Shown here piece by piece: positions 34,284-43,842 of a stretch of DNA of 64,000 nt (position 1 is its first letter; each line of letters starts with the position of its first letter). The DNA is taken from contig VSDK01004377.1 of assembly GCA_009767595.1 (NCBI GenBank), positions 115,555 to 179,554 on the forward strand, in the 5' to 3' direction. Below the pieces are notes generated by a model. It had not been told where the DNA came from, did no database searches, and saw only the letters and a list, made by a program, of their open reading frames with translations. The DNA is from Symbiodinium kawagutii (Eukaryota; Sar; Dinophyceae; Suessiales; Symbiodiniaceae). The position numbers were made by a program, and so were the translations under genes.

Positions 34284-34987
34284 GTGAAATACTGATATCG
34301 GATCCCTTGCTGTATAATCGATTAGTTGGGGCTGTTCGTTCTTTAGGTCAGGAGCCGAGTACCAACAATCTTGTAGTGCCAATTGAAAAGGTTTGTTGGC
34401 TACAACAACCACCAATCAAATTAGCGGATGCTTTTCATGCGACTTCACTCAGCAAATACACTGGGAAAAGTGTGTTGCAACCTTCTGGGCACAGGACGGT
34501 TGTGGTTAGGGCTGAATTTCTGCGTTGCTTTTTTGGGAAAGTTAAGCTACTTGGCCCCAAACACCCCCAAACACCTGCAAACATCCTCAAACATTGTCAT
34601 CATTTTTGGGAATCTTATGTCGCTCTCTGGGGTGCGAGTTCAGAGTCAGTTCGTGCACCATCTTCCGGGATGCAATGTATAGTTCCACGGCTTTACCCAT
34701 GGTTTTATCGGATCAATGATCCCTCATGGCATGCCACCACATTACGATATTATAGGTGTGTTTTCCTGGTTGAAACAACCATGTATAGTGATACCTTTTT
34801 TTGCTGGGTTGCGGACCAGAATCACCAAAGTGTTCAATCAATAACATGTTGGGCACCAATCCAATCATATGGAAATCCAATGATTATGAGGCACACGTAA
34901 GAAATCTACGGAATGGAAGGTTGTGCACACCATATGGTTTGTGATAAAGAATCTTGCAAACTATGGTTCGATGTTAAAAAAATGCTC

Positions 34988-35070
34988 GCGTAAGAATGCG
35001 TAAGAAAGCCAAGAATTTGCGTAAGAAAGCCAAGAATTTGCGTAAGAACGCGTAAGAACGCGTAAGAAAA
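34988..35070. repeat. GCGTAAGAA minisatellite
   Basis: GCGTAAGAAAGCCAAGAATTT occurs twice, followed by GCGTAAGAAC copies. Confidence 0.85.
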
Positions 35071-35379
35071 TTTAGCGCCCCCAGAATGGTTGATTTGGGA
35101 ATTAATGTGCAAATTCTTGGCTATCAATCATCAAACCAAGAAATTGAGCTGCTGTTATGGGAACTGGTTTGGAAAGCAGTGGTTGTGTGGCCTCGAGATT
35201 GGCAATCTTTGGGGTTGGTGGTATACCATTGTCCAAGATTGGGTTATCAAAATTTTGGATTGTTCATTGCGTATTATAAGTATAGTCCACTGCGGTTTTG
35301 ATCTAATGATGATCACATCACCACACCATGGGGCCCAACCTTATGTTGTGGTTCAGAAAATAAATTATTGTGACACCTT

Positions 35380-35392
35380 CGTAGCCATTTTG
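35380..35392 (+). other. spliced-leader-like remnant
   Basis: CGTAGCCATTTTG matches the central 13 bases of the 22-base dinoflagellate spliced leader exactly. An ATG follows at 35418. It may mark a retrocopied trans-spliced transcript end, or be chance. Confidence 0.35.
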
Positions 35393-35739
35393 TGAACGGC
35401 TAGACTGCATAGGGACCATGGACACCGGTCACTCTTGCAGCTCCCTTGTGGCGGGGTTGGATGCCATGCAAACCCAGCAGCAGCCTTCGACACCGACTGG
35501 TCGACGTGCCCAAGTTCCTCGTTGCTGGCTGGTCCGTTGGTCGATTGGTTGGTCGATCAATTGTTTTCTATAGTTGCATGGTTGGTTGGTTGGTTTTGGA
35601 TCGCAACAGGATTCGTCAGACCTCAAAATTCTAAAGGGTAAAAACCAAAAAAACCTTGGGGAATCTTTAAATATCAATAGTCCCAGTCTCTGTTGGTATT
35701 GGTTGCTGGTTGACTGTTTGTAAGTTGGTGGCTTGGTTC

Positions 35740-35744
35740 GCTAA

Positions 35745-35799
<55 letters not shown>

Positions 35800-35820
35800 C
35801 GATGATGATGATGATGATGA
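35740..35820. repeat. (ATG)n microsatellite, left part
   Basis: Nearly pure ATG/GAT array; resumes at 35925 after an inserted element. Confidence 0.95.
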
Positions 35821-35822
35821 AA

Positions 35823-35921
35823 CCATTTAAAAACCACCATTGTACAAAGTGACCCAGAACAAGGTTTTGGGACCCCAAAAAGGCTTCCCGGGTCACTTTG
35901 AAAAACGGTGGTTTTAAATGG
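35823..35921. mobile_element. 99-bp inverted-repeat element inside microsatellite
   Basis: Left arm CCATTTAAAAACCACC...AAAGTGACCC and right arm GGGTCACTTTG...GGTGGTTTTAAATGG are inverted repeats of about 35 bp. It splits a GAT/ATG array, so it arrived after, or seeded, the repeat. Confidence 0.75.
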
Positions 35922-35924
35922 GAT

Positions 35925-35972
35925 GCTGATGATGATGATGATGATAATGATGATGATGATCATGATGATGCA
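35925..35972. repeat. (GAT)n microsatellite, right part
   Basis: Continuation of the ATG/GAT array after the inserted element. Confidence 0.9.
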
Positions 35973-36089
35973 CCGGACGACACTGCTCATCTTACCCCAG
36001 ACCGAGAACGCGACTAGGGCTAACATAATGAGGTGTAAACCGACAAAGGTCATCATCTTGGGATTAAATCTGTTATTCCATGATGGTAG

Positions 36090-36276
36090 GCTGGAACCAG
36101 ATATTCCATCTCCAATATCCGAGGTGAAGTGTGAAGATGATCCCGAGCCAGATTTTGCTACAGTGTTCAGCCCAGAAACTTCTGCTATGCTTAAGGGTCT
36201 CACGGACTCCCCTGAAAGTTTGGCACTCAAATCGGAGTACTTGAAGGCGATGAATGAGCTGAAGCGAGGACCCTAG
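36090..36276 (+). CDS. gene X exon, acidic
   Basis: Acceptor TGATGGTAG. The frame contains ISEVKCEDDPEPDFATVFSP and LTDSPESLALKSEYLKAMNE to a TAG at 36274. It may splice shortly before the stop. Confidence 0.55.
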
Positions 36277-36714
36277 CTGTCATGTGTGTTTGCTTTTTCA
36301 ACAAACTCATGAAGTTGGAGAATCAATGATTTGGAACTTATAGGAACCAAACCCTTTTCATGATTTTCATTTTTGGGCACAGGTGTTTATCTTCATTCTG
36401 TTGATGCGGCTAATGACAAATAATGCAGAGGTTTTTAAGTTCTGATTATACCGTACCGGTATAATAGGGATAGCGCAGGCAACAGCATCTCATGCCATGG
36501 CCTGTCATTCAAGAACGTGTGAACACACACACACATCATTGGGGCCACTTCCGGGGCCAATCTATACAAGTCAAACATTAAACATCAGGCGACATAATTC
36601 AGTACACTGACATGAATCGAACAAGTATAGAAACAACATAGTCAACTGTGGATCTTTGATGGTTGAACAATGGGTTTTGGTTGACCAATGGATCATTTCT
36701 CTCCACCCCGGCAG

Positions 36715-37306
36715 GATACTCCACTGGCAGTTGTGGAGGCACCGTCTTCCCTCCACCGGAGGCTTCCCCTCCTACCACTTCTGCAGGGCCAGAGTCGGTG
36801 GCTCCAGCTGGGGGAGCTGTTGCCAAATCTTGCCAGCTTGGAGATTCAGTTTGCTGAAAAGATGCAGCTCGTAGCTGACGAGCAAACGACCCTAGATGAG
36901 CTCCAGGAGAAAACAAAACAGGAAAAGGATACTTACAACGAACTGCGACAGAAATCAAAGATGTTGCAGCAACAGTTTGACACAGCAGCCACTGAACCGC
37001 AGCTGTTCACCCCATCACCGAAAGCAGTTCCAAATGGTGCGACTGATGCACCATCTCTCAAGGAGAGATTGAAAGAAAAGTTGGACAACACTAGGAAGGC
37101 TGCAACACCCTCCCCCCAGTCAGTGTCATCAGCCCCAAACAGTTCTGATCAAAAGGGTGAAGCCATGGTCCCTGTTACAACGATGCGATTTACCTCTTCC
37201 ACTCACCCGGAAGCTTGGCATTTCCTCTACCGTTTGAACAAGAAGGTTGACAGCTCGGACCAACTCCCTGAGTGGCAAAAGGAAGTATATGCACAATGGC
37301 ATGCAG
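36715..37306 (+). CDS. gene X coiled-coil exon
   Basis: Acceptor CCCCGGCAG. About 197 codons: a Pro/Leu-rich start (where a second frame is also open), then heptad-like EKMQLVADEQTTLDELQEKT with Lys/Glu/Gln continuing for about 45 residues, then a Pro/Ser linker and WHFLYRLNKKVDSSDQLPEW. It ends GCAG|GACTTT, a GA donor, whose phase fits the next exon exactly. Confidence 0.65.
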
Positions 37307-37402
37307 GACTTTGCCTGTCACTGTTAAACCTGTTTTGCTCGATGGATGTGTTATGATGTGTTTGTTCTTTCACCAATGCATTGTTCAAATGATTCGTATC
37401 AG

Positions 37403-37482
37403 GAGGGACAAAACGCGACAAGCTCCTTCGAGATTTTGTTTGCCGGTGCTACTCACCAAAAGAAGATTTTGGTCAGAACAAG
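37403..37482 (+). CDS. gene X exon
   Basis: TCGTATCAG acceptor, AACAAG|GTGGGA donor. Frame GTKRDKLLRDFVCRCYSPKE then DFGQNK. Enters in phase 1 and leaves in phase 0, consistent on both sides. Confidence 0.6.
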
Positions 37483-37652
37483 GTGGGACAACATTGTTCA
37501 ATGATTATATACTTTCGATGCTGGTTGAATCTGTTTTGGATATTCACTGCCTTTGCAACCGTGAGTTTTTAGCCTACCCATCCTTGTTGTTGTTGTTGTT
37601 GTTGTTGCCCTTTGCCATCCTTCACCCTCTCCCAGCCATTCGACTTGCCCAG

Positions 37653-37773
37653 GCCAAATTGTATGCCTTGACAACGATGCGTCTGAAGACGCGGCAGTTC
37701 CGTCGCAACCTCCAGGGTTATTCGTGGCACACTGAAGCGGAGCTTCAGAAGTTGGGCTGGGAAAAGAAACATA
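37653..37773 (+). CDS. gene X exon
   Basis: CTTGCCCAG acceptor, phase 0. Frame KLYALTTMRLKTRQFRRNLQ then HTEAELQKLGWEKKH; donor CATA|GTGGCA in phase 1. Confidence 0.6.
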
Positions 37774-37876
37774 GTGGCAATTGATTTGCTCAAATATCAT
37801 GCTTGAGGTGTTGCAGTATGGCGCAACTTGTTGAATGTGTTTTCCTCAAGTGACACTGTAGTGAAACATCGTTGAG

Positions 37877-37947
37877 TGTACAACCTAAGGACCAAAATCG
37901 ATGGTGCAGTGAAGTATTGCATCAAACGCAAGTTGACGAAGCCAGGG
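37877..37947 (+). CDS. gene X exon
   Basis: CGTTGAG acceptor with entry matching the previous exon. Frame YNLRTKIDGAVKYCIKRKLT. The donor is GGG|GTTCCA or CAGT|GTGTTA; the latter fits the next exon's phase. Confidence 0.55.
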
Positions 37948-38093
37948 GTTCCAGTGTGTTATTTTCCAAGTTGTCAGCAGCAAATATCCATAAAATGCGT
38001 TGTGGTCATTGAGCAAACATTAATGCCAACTCTTTATGGATATGTATACCCACCTCACAATCCAACCCCTAGCATTACATGCCTGCTTCGCAG

Positions 38094-38451
38094 GAAATGC
38101 CTCTATGATCCGACCATCACAAAATACTTGGTCTTGGTGAAGGACGATGTCGAAGCCGGAGATGAGAGGCTCAAAGAGTTTGAACAAGAATTGCAGGACA
38201 TGGGGTTGTTTGATACCCAATTCTCTCTGGGGGATGTGCTGGATGAGGAGGAGGGGGAGGGCGAGACCCCCAATCCAGATCCTGCTAAGAAAAAGAAAAT
38301 GGAGGAGTTCCCAACAGTCGAGGGGGAAGAAAGTCTTGCGGAGTTTCTGGGCCAATTCAAGAAAGCATGTTTGACCCGCAAAGCCAACCTGAAAACTTGC
38401 AAAGAGCGACTGGAGAAAGACAAAGCTACAGGACATGAGATTCTCGATTGA
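38094..38451 (+). CDS. gene X exon, Glu/Asp-rich
   Basis: GCTTCGCAG acceptor. Frame CLYDPTITKYLVLVKDDVEA, an acidic run (DEEEGEGE), PAKKKKMEE and SLAEFLGQFKKACLTRKANL to a stop at 38449. It probably splices by a GA donor just before the stop. Confidence 0.6.
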
Positions 38452-38490
38452 TTTAAGGGGAGACATTTGCGGTGATCAATGGGAAGTCAG

Positions 38491-38645
38491 GAGTTTGACC
38501 TCCCAACCATGGTTTCTTACAATTCAGAATTTCTCAGGAAAGACTTTGAGGCTTTGCAGGCTAGTGCCGGTCACTCGTCAACAACCATCATTAGATTCTA
38601 TGGGTTGCAGTTGTGGTGCAACTCAACCTTTCAATCTGCACAAAG
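38491..38645 (+). CDS. gene X exon
   Basis: Follows GGGAAGTCAG. Frame EFDLPTMVSYNSEFLRKDFE then TTIIRFYGLQLWCNSTFQSA, ending at a perfect CAAAG|GTAAGC donor in phase 2. Confidence 0.6.
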
Positions 38646-38686
38646 GTAAGCTGAATGGACTCTACACGACACTGACCGACCTTGAG

Positions 38687-38806
38687 GCTTCAGCCAAAGG
38701 ACGTGCGACTCTTGGCAAATTTTGGTTTGATATTGGGTCGGGCCTCATTGCGGTCGTTCTCAATCAGCTCCATGATGTCCATCTCAGAAGTCCTGCGCGA
38801 GCTTTG
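38687..38806 (+). CDS. gene X exon
   Basis: ACCTTGAG acceptor. With the required phase it reads LQPKDVRLLANFGLILGRAS then ISSMMSISEVLREL, with a CTTTG|GTAGCA donor in phase 2. Confidence 0.5.
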
Positions 38807-38826
38807 GTAGCAAATTCCCAACTCAG

Positions 38827-38870
38827 GAAAGCATCCTACAGCGATGTGTGTGAGAAGATTCGGACCGAGT
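38827..38870 (+). CDS. gene X exon
   Basis: AACTCAG acceptor, phase agrees. Frame KASYSDVCEKIRTEF. The donor is not settled. Confidence 0.45.
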
Positions 38871-38910
38871 TTCTCTCTCTGCATTTCCTTTTGTTTATCT
38901 CATTTTCAAG

Positions 38911-38963
38911 AGTCGAAGAAGATTATCGAATCTATTTTTCAACATGAGCTCACCCAATCTGAG
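38911..38963 (+). CDS. gene X exon
   Basis: CATTTTCAAG acceptor, TCTGAG|GTGTAT donor; frame SKKIIESIFQHELTQSE. Confidence 0.45.
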
Positions 38964-39079
38964 GTGTATCAAGTTCAATGGATGTCTCGCGCAGGTCAAG
39001 AATCCCGGTTGAAACTGGTGGTGCGTTTTTGGAAATCATTTCCCAACAAAATATTGGACTGTAACTTTTGGTTTGTTAG

Positions 39080-39150
39080 CTGCCGATCTAAGGACGTTTT
39101 ATGCCAAAGCGGCTCCCAAGAAAAGGCCAAAGGCAGAAACTGAGCCTTGA
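39080..39150 (+). CDS. gene X last exon
   Basis: TTTGTTAG acceptor. Frame AADLRTFYAKAAPKKRPKAE then TEP and TGA at 39148. A basic Lys/Pro C-terminus makes a natural end. Confidence 0.5.
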
Positions 39151-39466
39151 TCCCTCCATGCCCGGCCCAACCACGGGGCTAATGGCTAGAGATTTTGTCG
39201 GATGGTCCTCCAGCAGCAAACCATTGAAGCAGGGAGCTCATGCCGCAACAACGTATAGATGATATAGCATGTGTGATTCCACCGACGTCATTGTATCATT
39301 GCTTGGGGTGCTGCTCAGGAGGTTGACTCGAGAAATTGAGCAGGTGGTGAAACCAAAAAAAATAAACAAGTGCACGGGCTTGCTGGCTTGAACTCAGCAA
39401 CTTAGTGTTGTTTTGAAACATGTTGATTTCCAAAGATTTATCATGCATGGTGGAATTCCCCACGCA

Positions 39467-39542
39467 GGTGCTGATGATAGCCAGCGCATCCATCCAGTGG
39501 TTGAAGGCGTACTCCAAACATATGTGGCCCTTTGCTTGCAAG
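39467..39542 (+). CDS. gene Y first visible exon, frame uncertain
   Basis: After CCCACGCAG two frames are open: MIASASIQWLKAYSKHMWPF and DSQRIHPVVEGVLQTYVALC, the latter ending at a TTGCAA|GTACGG donor. Confidence 0.4.
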
Positions 39543-39606
39543 TACGGTGATAGTACTGTGCCACTTGCTGTGATTGCATGTTCTCTTTGCGCCTACATGG
39601 CTGCAG

Positions 39607-39741
39607 CGTGCAAGGCTTCATCAGCTTCTGCTGCCATTGGCCAAGCGCGCAATGCAGCCAGCATTGCAGCATGGTGCCCTGAAAAGGTCATTCTGGGTGG
39701 CATGGGGAACTTACAAAGTGCACCGGAAGGGAACAAAGCTC
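39607..39741 (+). CDS. gene Y exon
   Basis: ATGGCTGCAG acceptor and AAAGCTC|GTAAGT donor enclose exactly 45 codons: RARLHQLLLPLAKRAMQPAL then FWVAWGTYKVHRKGTKL. Consensus sites and whole-codon length make this a good call. Confidence 0.6.
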
Positions 39742-39982
39742 GTAAGTTTGCAAGACATTTGAGAAAGCGGGGGTTCATGTTGAACGTCAAGATCTCTTGG
39801 CTGGATTCGGTACCTTTGCTGTATATGGTCACGTTTTGCAATTATTGAGATTAGGTTTCAGGCTTCCATCACAATTATGGGAAATTTTGGGACATCCAAT
39901 CCAAACACATTCATACCGTACCGCATTGGGGGTTGGAAAAAAAACTATCCTTGTTTGAGCTGGCATGCTGACCGCAACTTAG

Positions 39983-41500
39983 GTATATCCGAGCGTTGCT
40001 GGTATGAACCCGCGTTTGCTGAGAAACAAAAAGAGAAAGAGAAAACCTGTGAAGCTGCCAAAACATCACCCTATGATTCGAATTTTTGACATGGCAACCT
40101 ACTTGTTGAACTCCAAGTACTCGCAGAAATTGCTGAACTCCACACTTCAGAGTGGGCAATGGAAGAAAGACCTCAACATTTTCTGGCAGAAGTTCCACCA
40201 AGTTGATGCAACACATCCTGTTTTCCGATACCATGGAGACCATTTACAGCGATGCATTCCTTGCGTCATTCATGGAGACGAAGGTGTGGGCCATAGGCGC
40301 AAACCTGTGCTCCATCTTAGTTGGGGCTCTCTACTGAGAACTGGCCGTGGTTCCCTACAGCGATTGTTTCTGATTGCGAGCTGCCCTCATGTTTTCTACA
40401 CTCAATACAATGTGGGTGCTTCTGCAGGCAATGCTGTGATCGACAATTTACTCAAGGAGTGTGCTGCTTCTGCTCGGAAATCTTTCCATGATGGGATACC
40501 CACGCAGCATGGAACTTTCTTTCTGGTTTTCGCTTGGCAGACCAAAGCCTATCGGTCTCAGCGGGGACACCTAAACGTGTCATTGTGTCCTTGGTGCTTG
40601 GCAGACACCACTGCGAGGATTCCATTTGAGGATGTGTGCAAACATGCGCTTTGGAGGGGAACACTTTTCCAGAAAGTACCTTGGGACCGGACAACTTCAC
40701 CGCCTTTGGCAATGATACCAGGTGCAGAACATCCTGGATTCATCAAGTGGGATTTGTTTCATGTCCTACCTCATGGTTGTGTTCGCAACTTTGTGGCAAG
40801 TTGCATCTGCATGCTGAGTGGTCCTTTGGGCCACTTCCTGCCTTCAGATCCTTCCCTCTCCAAGGACAAACCCAGCAGGTTGAAAGTTGCTTACGAATGT
40901 TTTGCTGATTGGTGCTCGCTGACAGGGAGCCATCCACGTGACATGAAAGATTTTACACCGGAAAATCTGCAATGGAAGGCAAACCGTGATTTTCCTGACA
41001 TGACCTGCAAAGGGTCAGACACAAATCTTCTGGTGAAGTGGTTGCTGGACTACCTCTCTAGGCCTTGGCACATAGATGAACCCTTACGTCTCGCGTTGAA
41101 AGGCCTGGAAGGGTATGACGAATTTGCCAGACTCTCCTACACTGGGGACCGGCTGTTTTGGGATCGCAACACACAACAAAAGGGTTTGAGAGCAATTGAT
41201 GCTTTTTTGAGTGCGTATTCGGATTTGGGGAGATTATGGCATGGCCGCCAGTGGTGCCTCTTCTTGTGCACACCGAAGGTGCACTACGCATCGCACTGGT
41301 CTCATGAGTTGGATTTGTGCCTGGATGAGGGAAAGAATTTTGCTTGGAGTCCAGGTGCCTTTGCAACACCAATGATGGAAGACTTCATTGGCATTACGTC
41401 GAGAATTGCCAGAACTTCACACCCAACCTCTGTTCCCCTTACTTGCCTGCAGAAATACCTAGTTGCGGTCAGAAAGCTATGGGGAAAACACCCAGGCTGA
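39983..41500 (+). CDS. gene Y long terminal exon, HGDEG family
   Basis: 498 codons from the Met at 40004 to TGA at 41498, with the open frame starting after GCAACTTAG. A basic start (RNKKRKRKPVKLPK) is followed by FRYHGDHLQRC, CVIHGDEGVGHRRKPVLHLS (about residues 88-107), a Cys-containing block SLCPWCLADTTARIPFEDVC, and near the end LFLCTPKVHYASHWSHELDL. The HGDEG segment marks a family I recall as very abundant in Symbiodiniaceae predicted proteins; the acidic/His residues and a Cys-x2-Cys suggest a metal-binding or nuclease/transposase-like role, but no named domain is recognised. It follows gene X by about 300 bp in the same orientation and may belong to one mobile unit. The frame is intact. 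Confidence 0.65.
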   Translation, partial: VYPSVAGMNPRLLRNKKRKRKPVKLPKHHPMIRIFDMATYLLNSKYSQKLLNSTLQSGQWKKDLNIFWQKFHQVDATHPVFRYHGDHLQRCIPCVIHGDEGVGHRRKPVLHLSWGSLLRTGRGSLQRLFLIASCPHVFYTQYNVGASAGNAVIDNLLKECAASARKSFHDGIPTQHGTFFLVFAWQTKAYRSQRGHLNVSLCPWCLADTTARIPFEDVCKHALWRGTLFQKVPWDRTTSPPLAMIPGAEHPGFIKWDLFHVLPHGCVRNFVASCICMLSGPLGHFLPSDPSLSKDKPSRLKVAYECFADWCSLTGSHPRDMKDFTPENLQWKANRDFPDMTCKGSDTNLLVKWLLDYLSRPWHIDEPLRLALKGLEGYDEFARLSYTGDRLFWDRNTQQKGLRAIDAFLSAYSDLGRLWHGRQWCLFLCTPKVHYASHWSHELDLCLDEGKNFAWSPGAFATPMMEDFIGITSRIARTSHPTSVPLTCLQKYLVAVRKLWGKHPG

Positions 41501-41639
41501 TGAAAGCTGATAGAAAAGATTGCTCTTGGGACATGTGGATTTTCTTATGTACAACATTTTTTGGTCGGAACAAGAATTGAAGCATCGTGTCGGAAAAGCT
41601 TCAAAACGTGACACGTTGGAGGGTCCAGGTACATGCGTA

Positions 41640-42480
41640 CGCTGTCGTGGGCTACATTGTATTGCATGGCATTGCGTTGAGTCGACCTGTGTTACTGTTG
41701 CATTGCGTGGCATGGCATGGCGTTGCATTGCATTACAACACATCACATGAAAATACATCACATAACACTGCCATACCATACATTGCATTATATCCTATGA
41801 ATATTCATGCCATGATATGTTAAGATTTTGTGGTCAATGAAACTACCTGACGCTGCCATAGGTTGCACTGCGGTACCAAAGATTCCATTTCATTCATTCT
41901 TATATATACACACATACATGTTTAAATGCATACCGATACCATGACATGACACTACATAGCATCACATCGCACATCACATTCCGTTTCAGTATCCACTTAC
42001 ATACATACACACATGACCCACGCACACTACATGCGTTGCACACACCAATTGCGGCACATCACGTTACATTCATGTGCAGTACTTGTACAGCACAGTCAAT
42101 TACATTCTGTCTGTTTGCCGGCATGCGTACAGATTCCCCCCCTCCGCACACACACACAAACACATTACGCATTACACGCTACATACATCACATCCTTCAA
42201 GCGCATTCATTCATTATTGAATGCACTATTACGTAAATTACATACACGCAAATACAAACACTACATGAAGGAAACAAATTCTGTGCAGTCACTGGTTACA
42301 TACACAACTACACGACTACGTACATGGCATACAGTACATCCTTGGCATACATATGCATACATTACATACACGGCACACATTAATTACATATGCAACCCGC
42401 GCCACATGTATACAAAAACATACAAAACTAATTATGTTCAATTGAACAACTTGCATAGACTAATTACAACATATACCGGA
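41640..42480. repeat. CATTGCATGGCATGG and ACATACAT-rich DNA
   Basis: First GCATGGCATTGCATTG-type repeats, then CA/ATAC-rich sequence. The His/Thr-rich ORFs here are compositional. Confidence 0.7.
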
Positions 42481-42779
42481 GTGTCCTTGAACTTGAAATG
42501 GCTGCACAAAATTTCACAGAAGACACAAACACCATTTTCCATTGTACTATACCTATTGCGATTGTGCCGCATTTACATTGACTTCGTCTCAAGCGGCATT
42601 GAGCTATAGATACAAAGACACTCACACATACAAACATATTTCATCTTTGGTTCCATTCAGATTGCAACCAATTATGCTATACGTAGAGGCGAAGATACAA
42701 AGAACAAACCTACAAAAATACATTGGAGCTACCAGCCTGTGGCGCCTGAGGATTTGGACCTCAACCCTCGATCAACAAT

Positions 42780-43840
42780 GAGAAGCCTGAGACCAGCAGC
42801 AGCTTCAGATCCGCAGGATCAACTTGGCCGATCGCCCATACTTGCGGTGGGGTTAAGTCACAGGAGGCCGTTTGAAATCATCGTTGTTGGATGCCTTCCC
42901 CGATGTAAACGCTAGGAATTGGAGATGGCAAAACATGAACACAAGCATTGAAATAACGACTTCACAAGGCACACGCTTATGAGGGACAAAACCGAAAACA
43001 TCAATTCAACAAAAGTATCCCTAAACAATGGTTAGGAGCATCCACTTCCGATAGGCAAACACCTAAATGCTACCACGTCACACCAGAAATGCTACGAGTT
43101 AACACTCGCACTGTGGACTCGCACTAGTAGCATTCATAGGATCACGAATGACATCATATGAAAAAACATCAGCAGTTCTTAAGTGATTAATTAAATATCA
43201 TCATTATTTGATTAAGTAAAATAGATACCCTACTATCGAAAAAAACAATCGGGCTTCTACCCCCCCAAAGAAACATGTGCCACTATTGAGCGGNNNNNNN
43301 NNNNNNNNNNNNNGGTTCAGAAGCAAACAAAAATTGCCGCTGTTGAGATGGACCCCACTAAACAGGGGTCCATATTGCATGAGCAGCTAAAAGGACAAAA
43401 ATGCCCTGGCTACATAAAAAGATGATTGCCATCTACATGCTATTACTAGGTTTTGATGAAGGGTTATACAACCCAAAGCATCTCCAACTACAACATGACG
43501 ATTGAACTGCAACTACGAGACGTGCAACCCAAGAAAGCTCGAACTGAAAAACTCACCATTGAATTTTGACCAAAGGTCCTGCGGCACGCGGCTATCTTCA
43601 CACTACAAAGCACAATGTTGGAAGGTCCAAACCAATAACTATTCACAAGTCATCAGCTACAAATGGGTTTCTCAATTTAAGTTTCTTGTTGCAAATGACA
43701 TGAATCATTGGCTGCACAATGACAAATAATTGTCTTGTTTTCAGATGTTGCGGCCCGCAAAGCATGCCCTCTACAATTCAACCCCTGAATAGCTGTAACA
43801 TGCGTAAATGTATTCAACGAGTAACTATCCGAACATTCGA
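42780..43840. other. no gene seen; assembly gap at 43294-43313
   Basis: AT-rich with no convincing frame. Contains the N run and a short hairpin. Confidence 0.6.
43348..43373. repeat. short perfect hairpin
   Basis: ATGGACCCC and GGGGTCCAT, a 9-bp stem with an 8-base loop. Confidence 0.7.
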
Positions 43841-43842
43841 AA

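Larger units (their letters stand above)
34284..35400. other. long gene X intron or degenerate exons
   Basis: A + ORF of 215 codons (34253-34900) runs in from the previous exon with IEKVCWLQQPPIKLADAFHA, but shows no clear splice structure. Minisatellite and the spliced-leader-like match lie further on. Confidence 0.4.
28309..39150 (+). other. gene X locus: dinoflagellate multi-domain gene, probably mobile
   Basis: A + strand gene of at least 25 exons with introns mostly 40-400 bp, unlike the kilobase introns on either side. In order: an MPPKRR start, a Cys/His block, Asp/Ala/Val-rich segments, a Lys/Ala/Pro-rich region, an LELFAG/DLEYG methyltransferase-like domain over four exons, a conserved MRHYGSESCKHTYLWSNS block, a long coiled coil and a basic end at a TGA. 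I remember proteins with this order as common in Symbiodiniaceae predicted proteomes, but could not check. Many exon joins agree in phase. Two or more reading-frame breaks suggest a decayed copy. Regulation is not visible. Confidence 0.65.

Noticed and set aside
35667..36230. 187-codon minus ORF with a His run
   Set aside because: Mostly antisense of an ATG/GAT microsatellite and of the + strand gene X exon at 36090.
41946..42609. 96- and 198-codon + ORFs
   Set aside because: Composition follows the ACACATAC/CA-rich repeat background, without splice or domain support.
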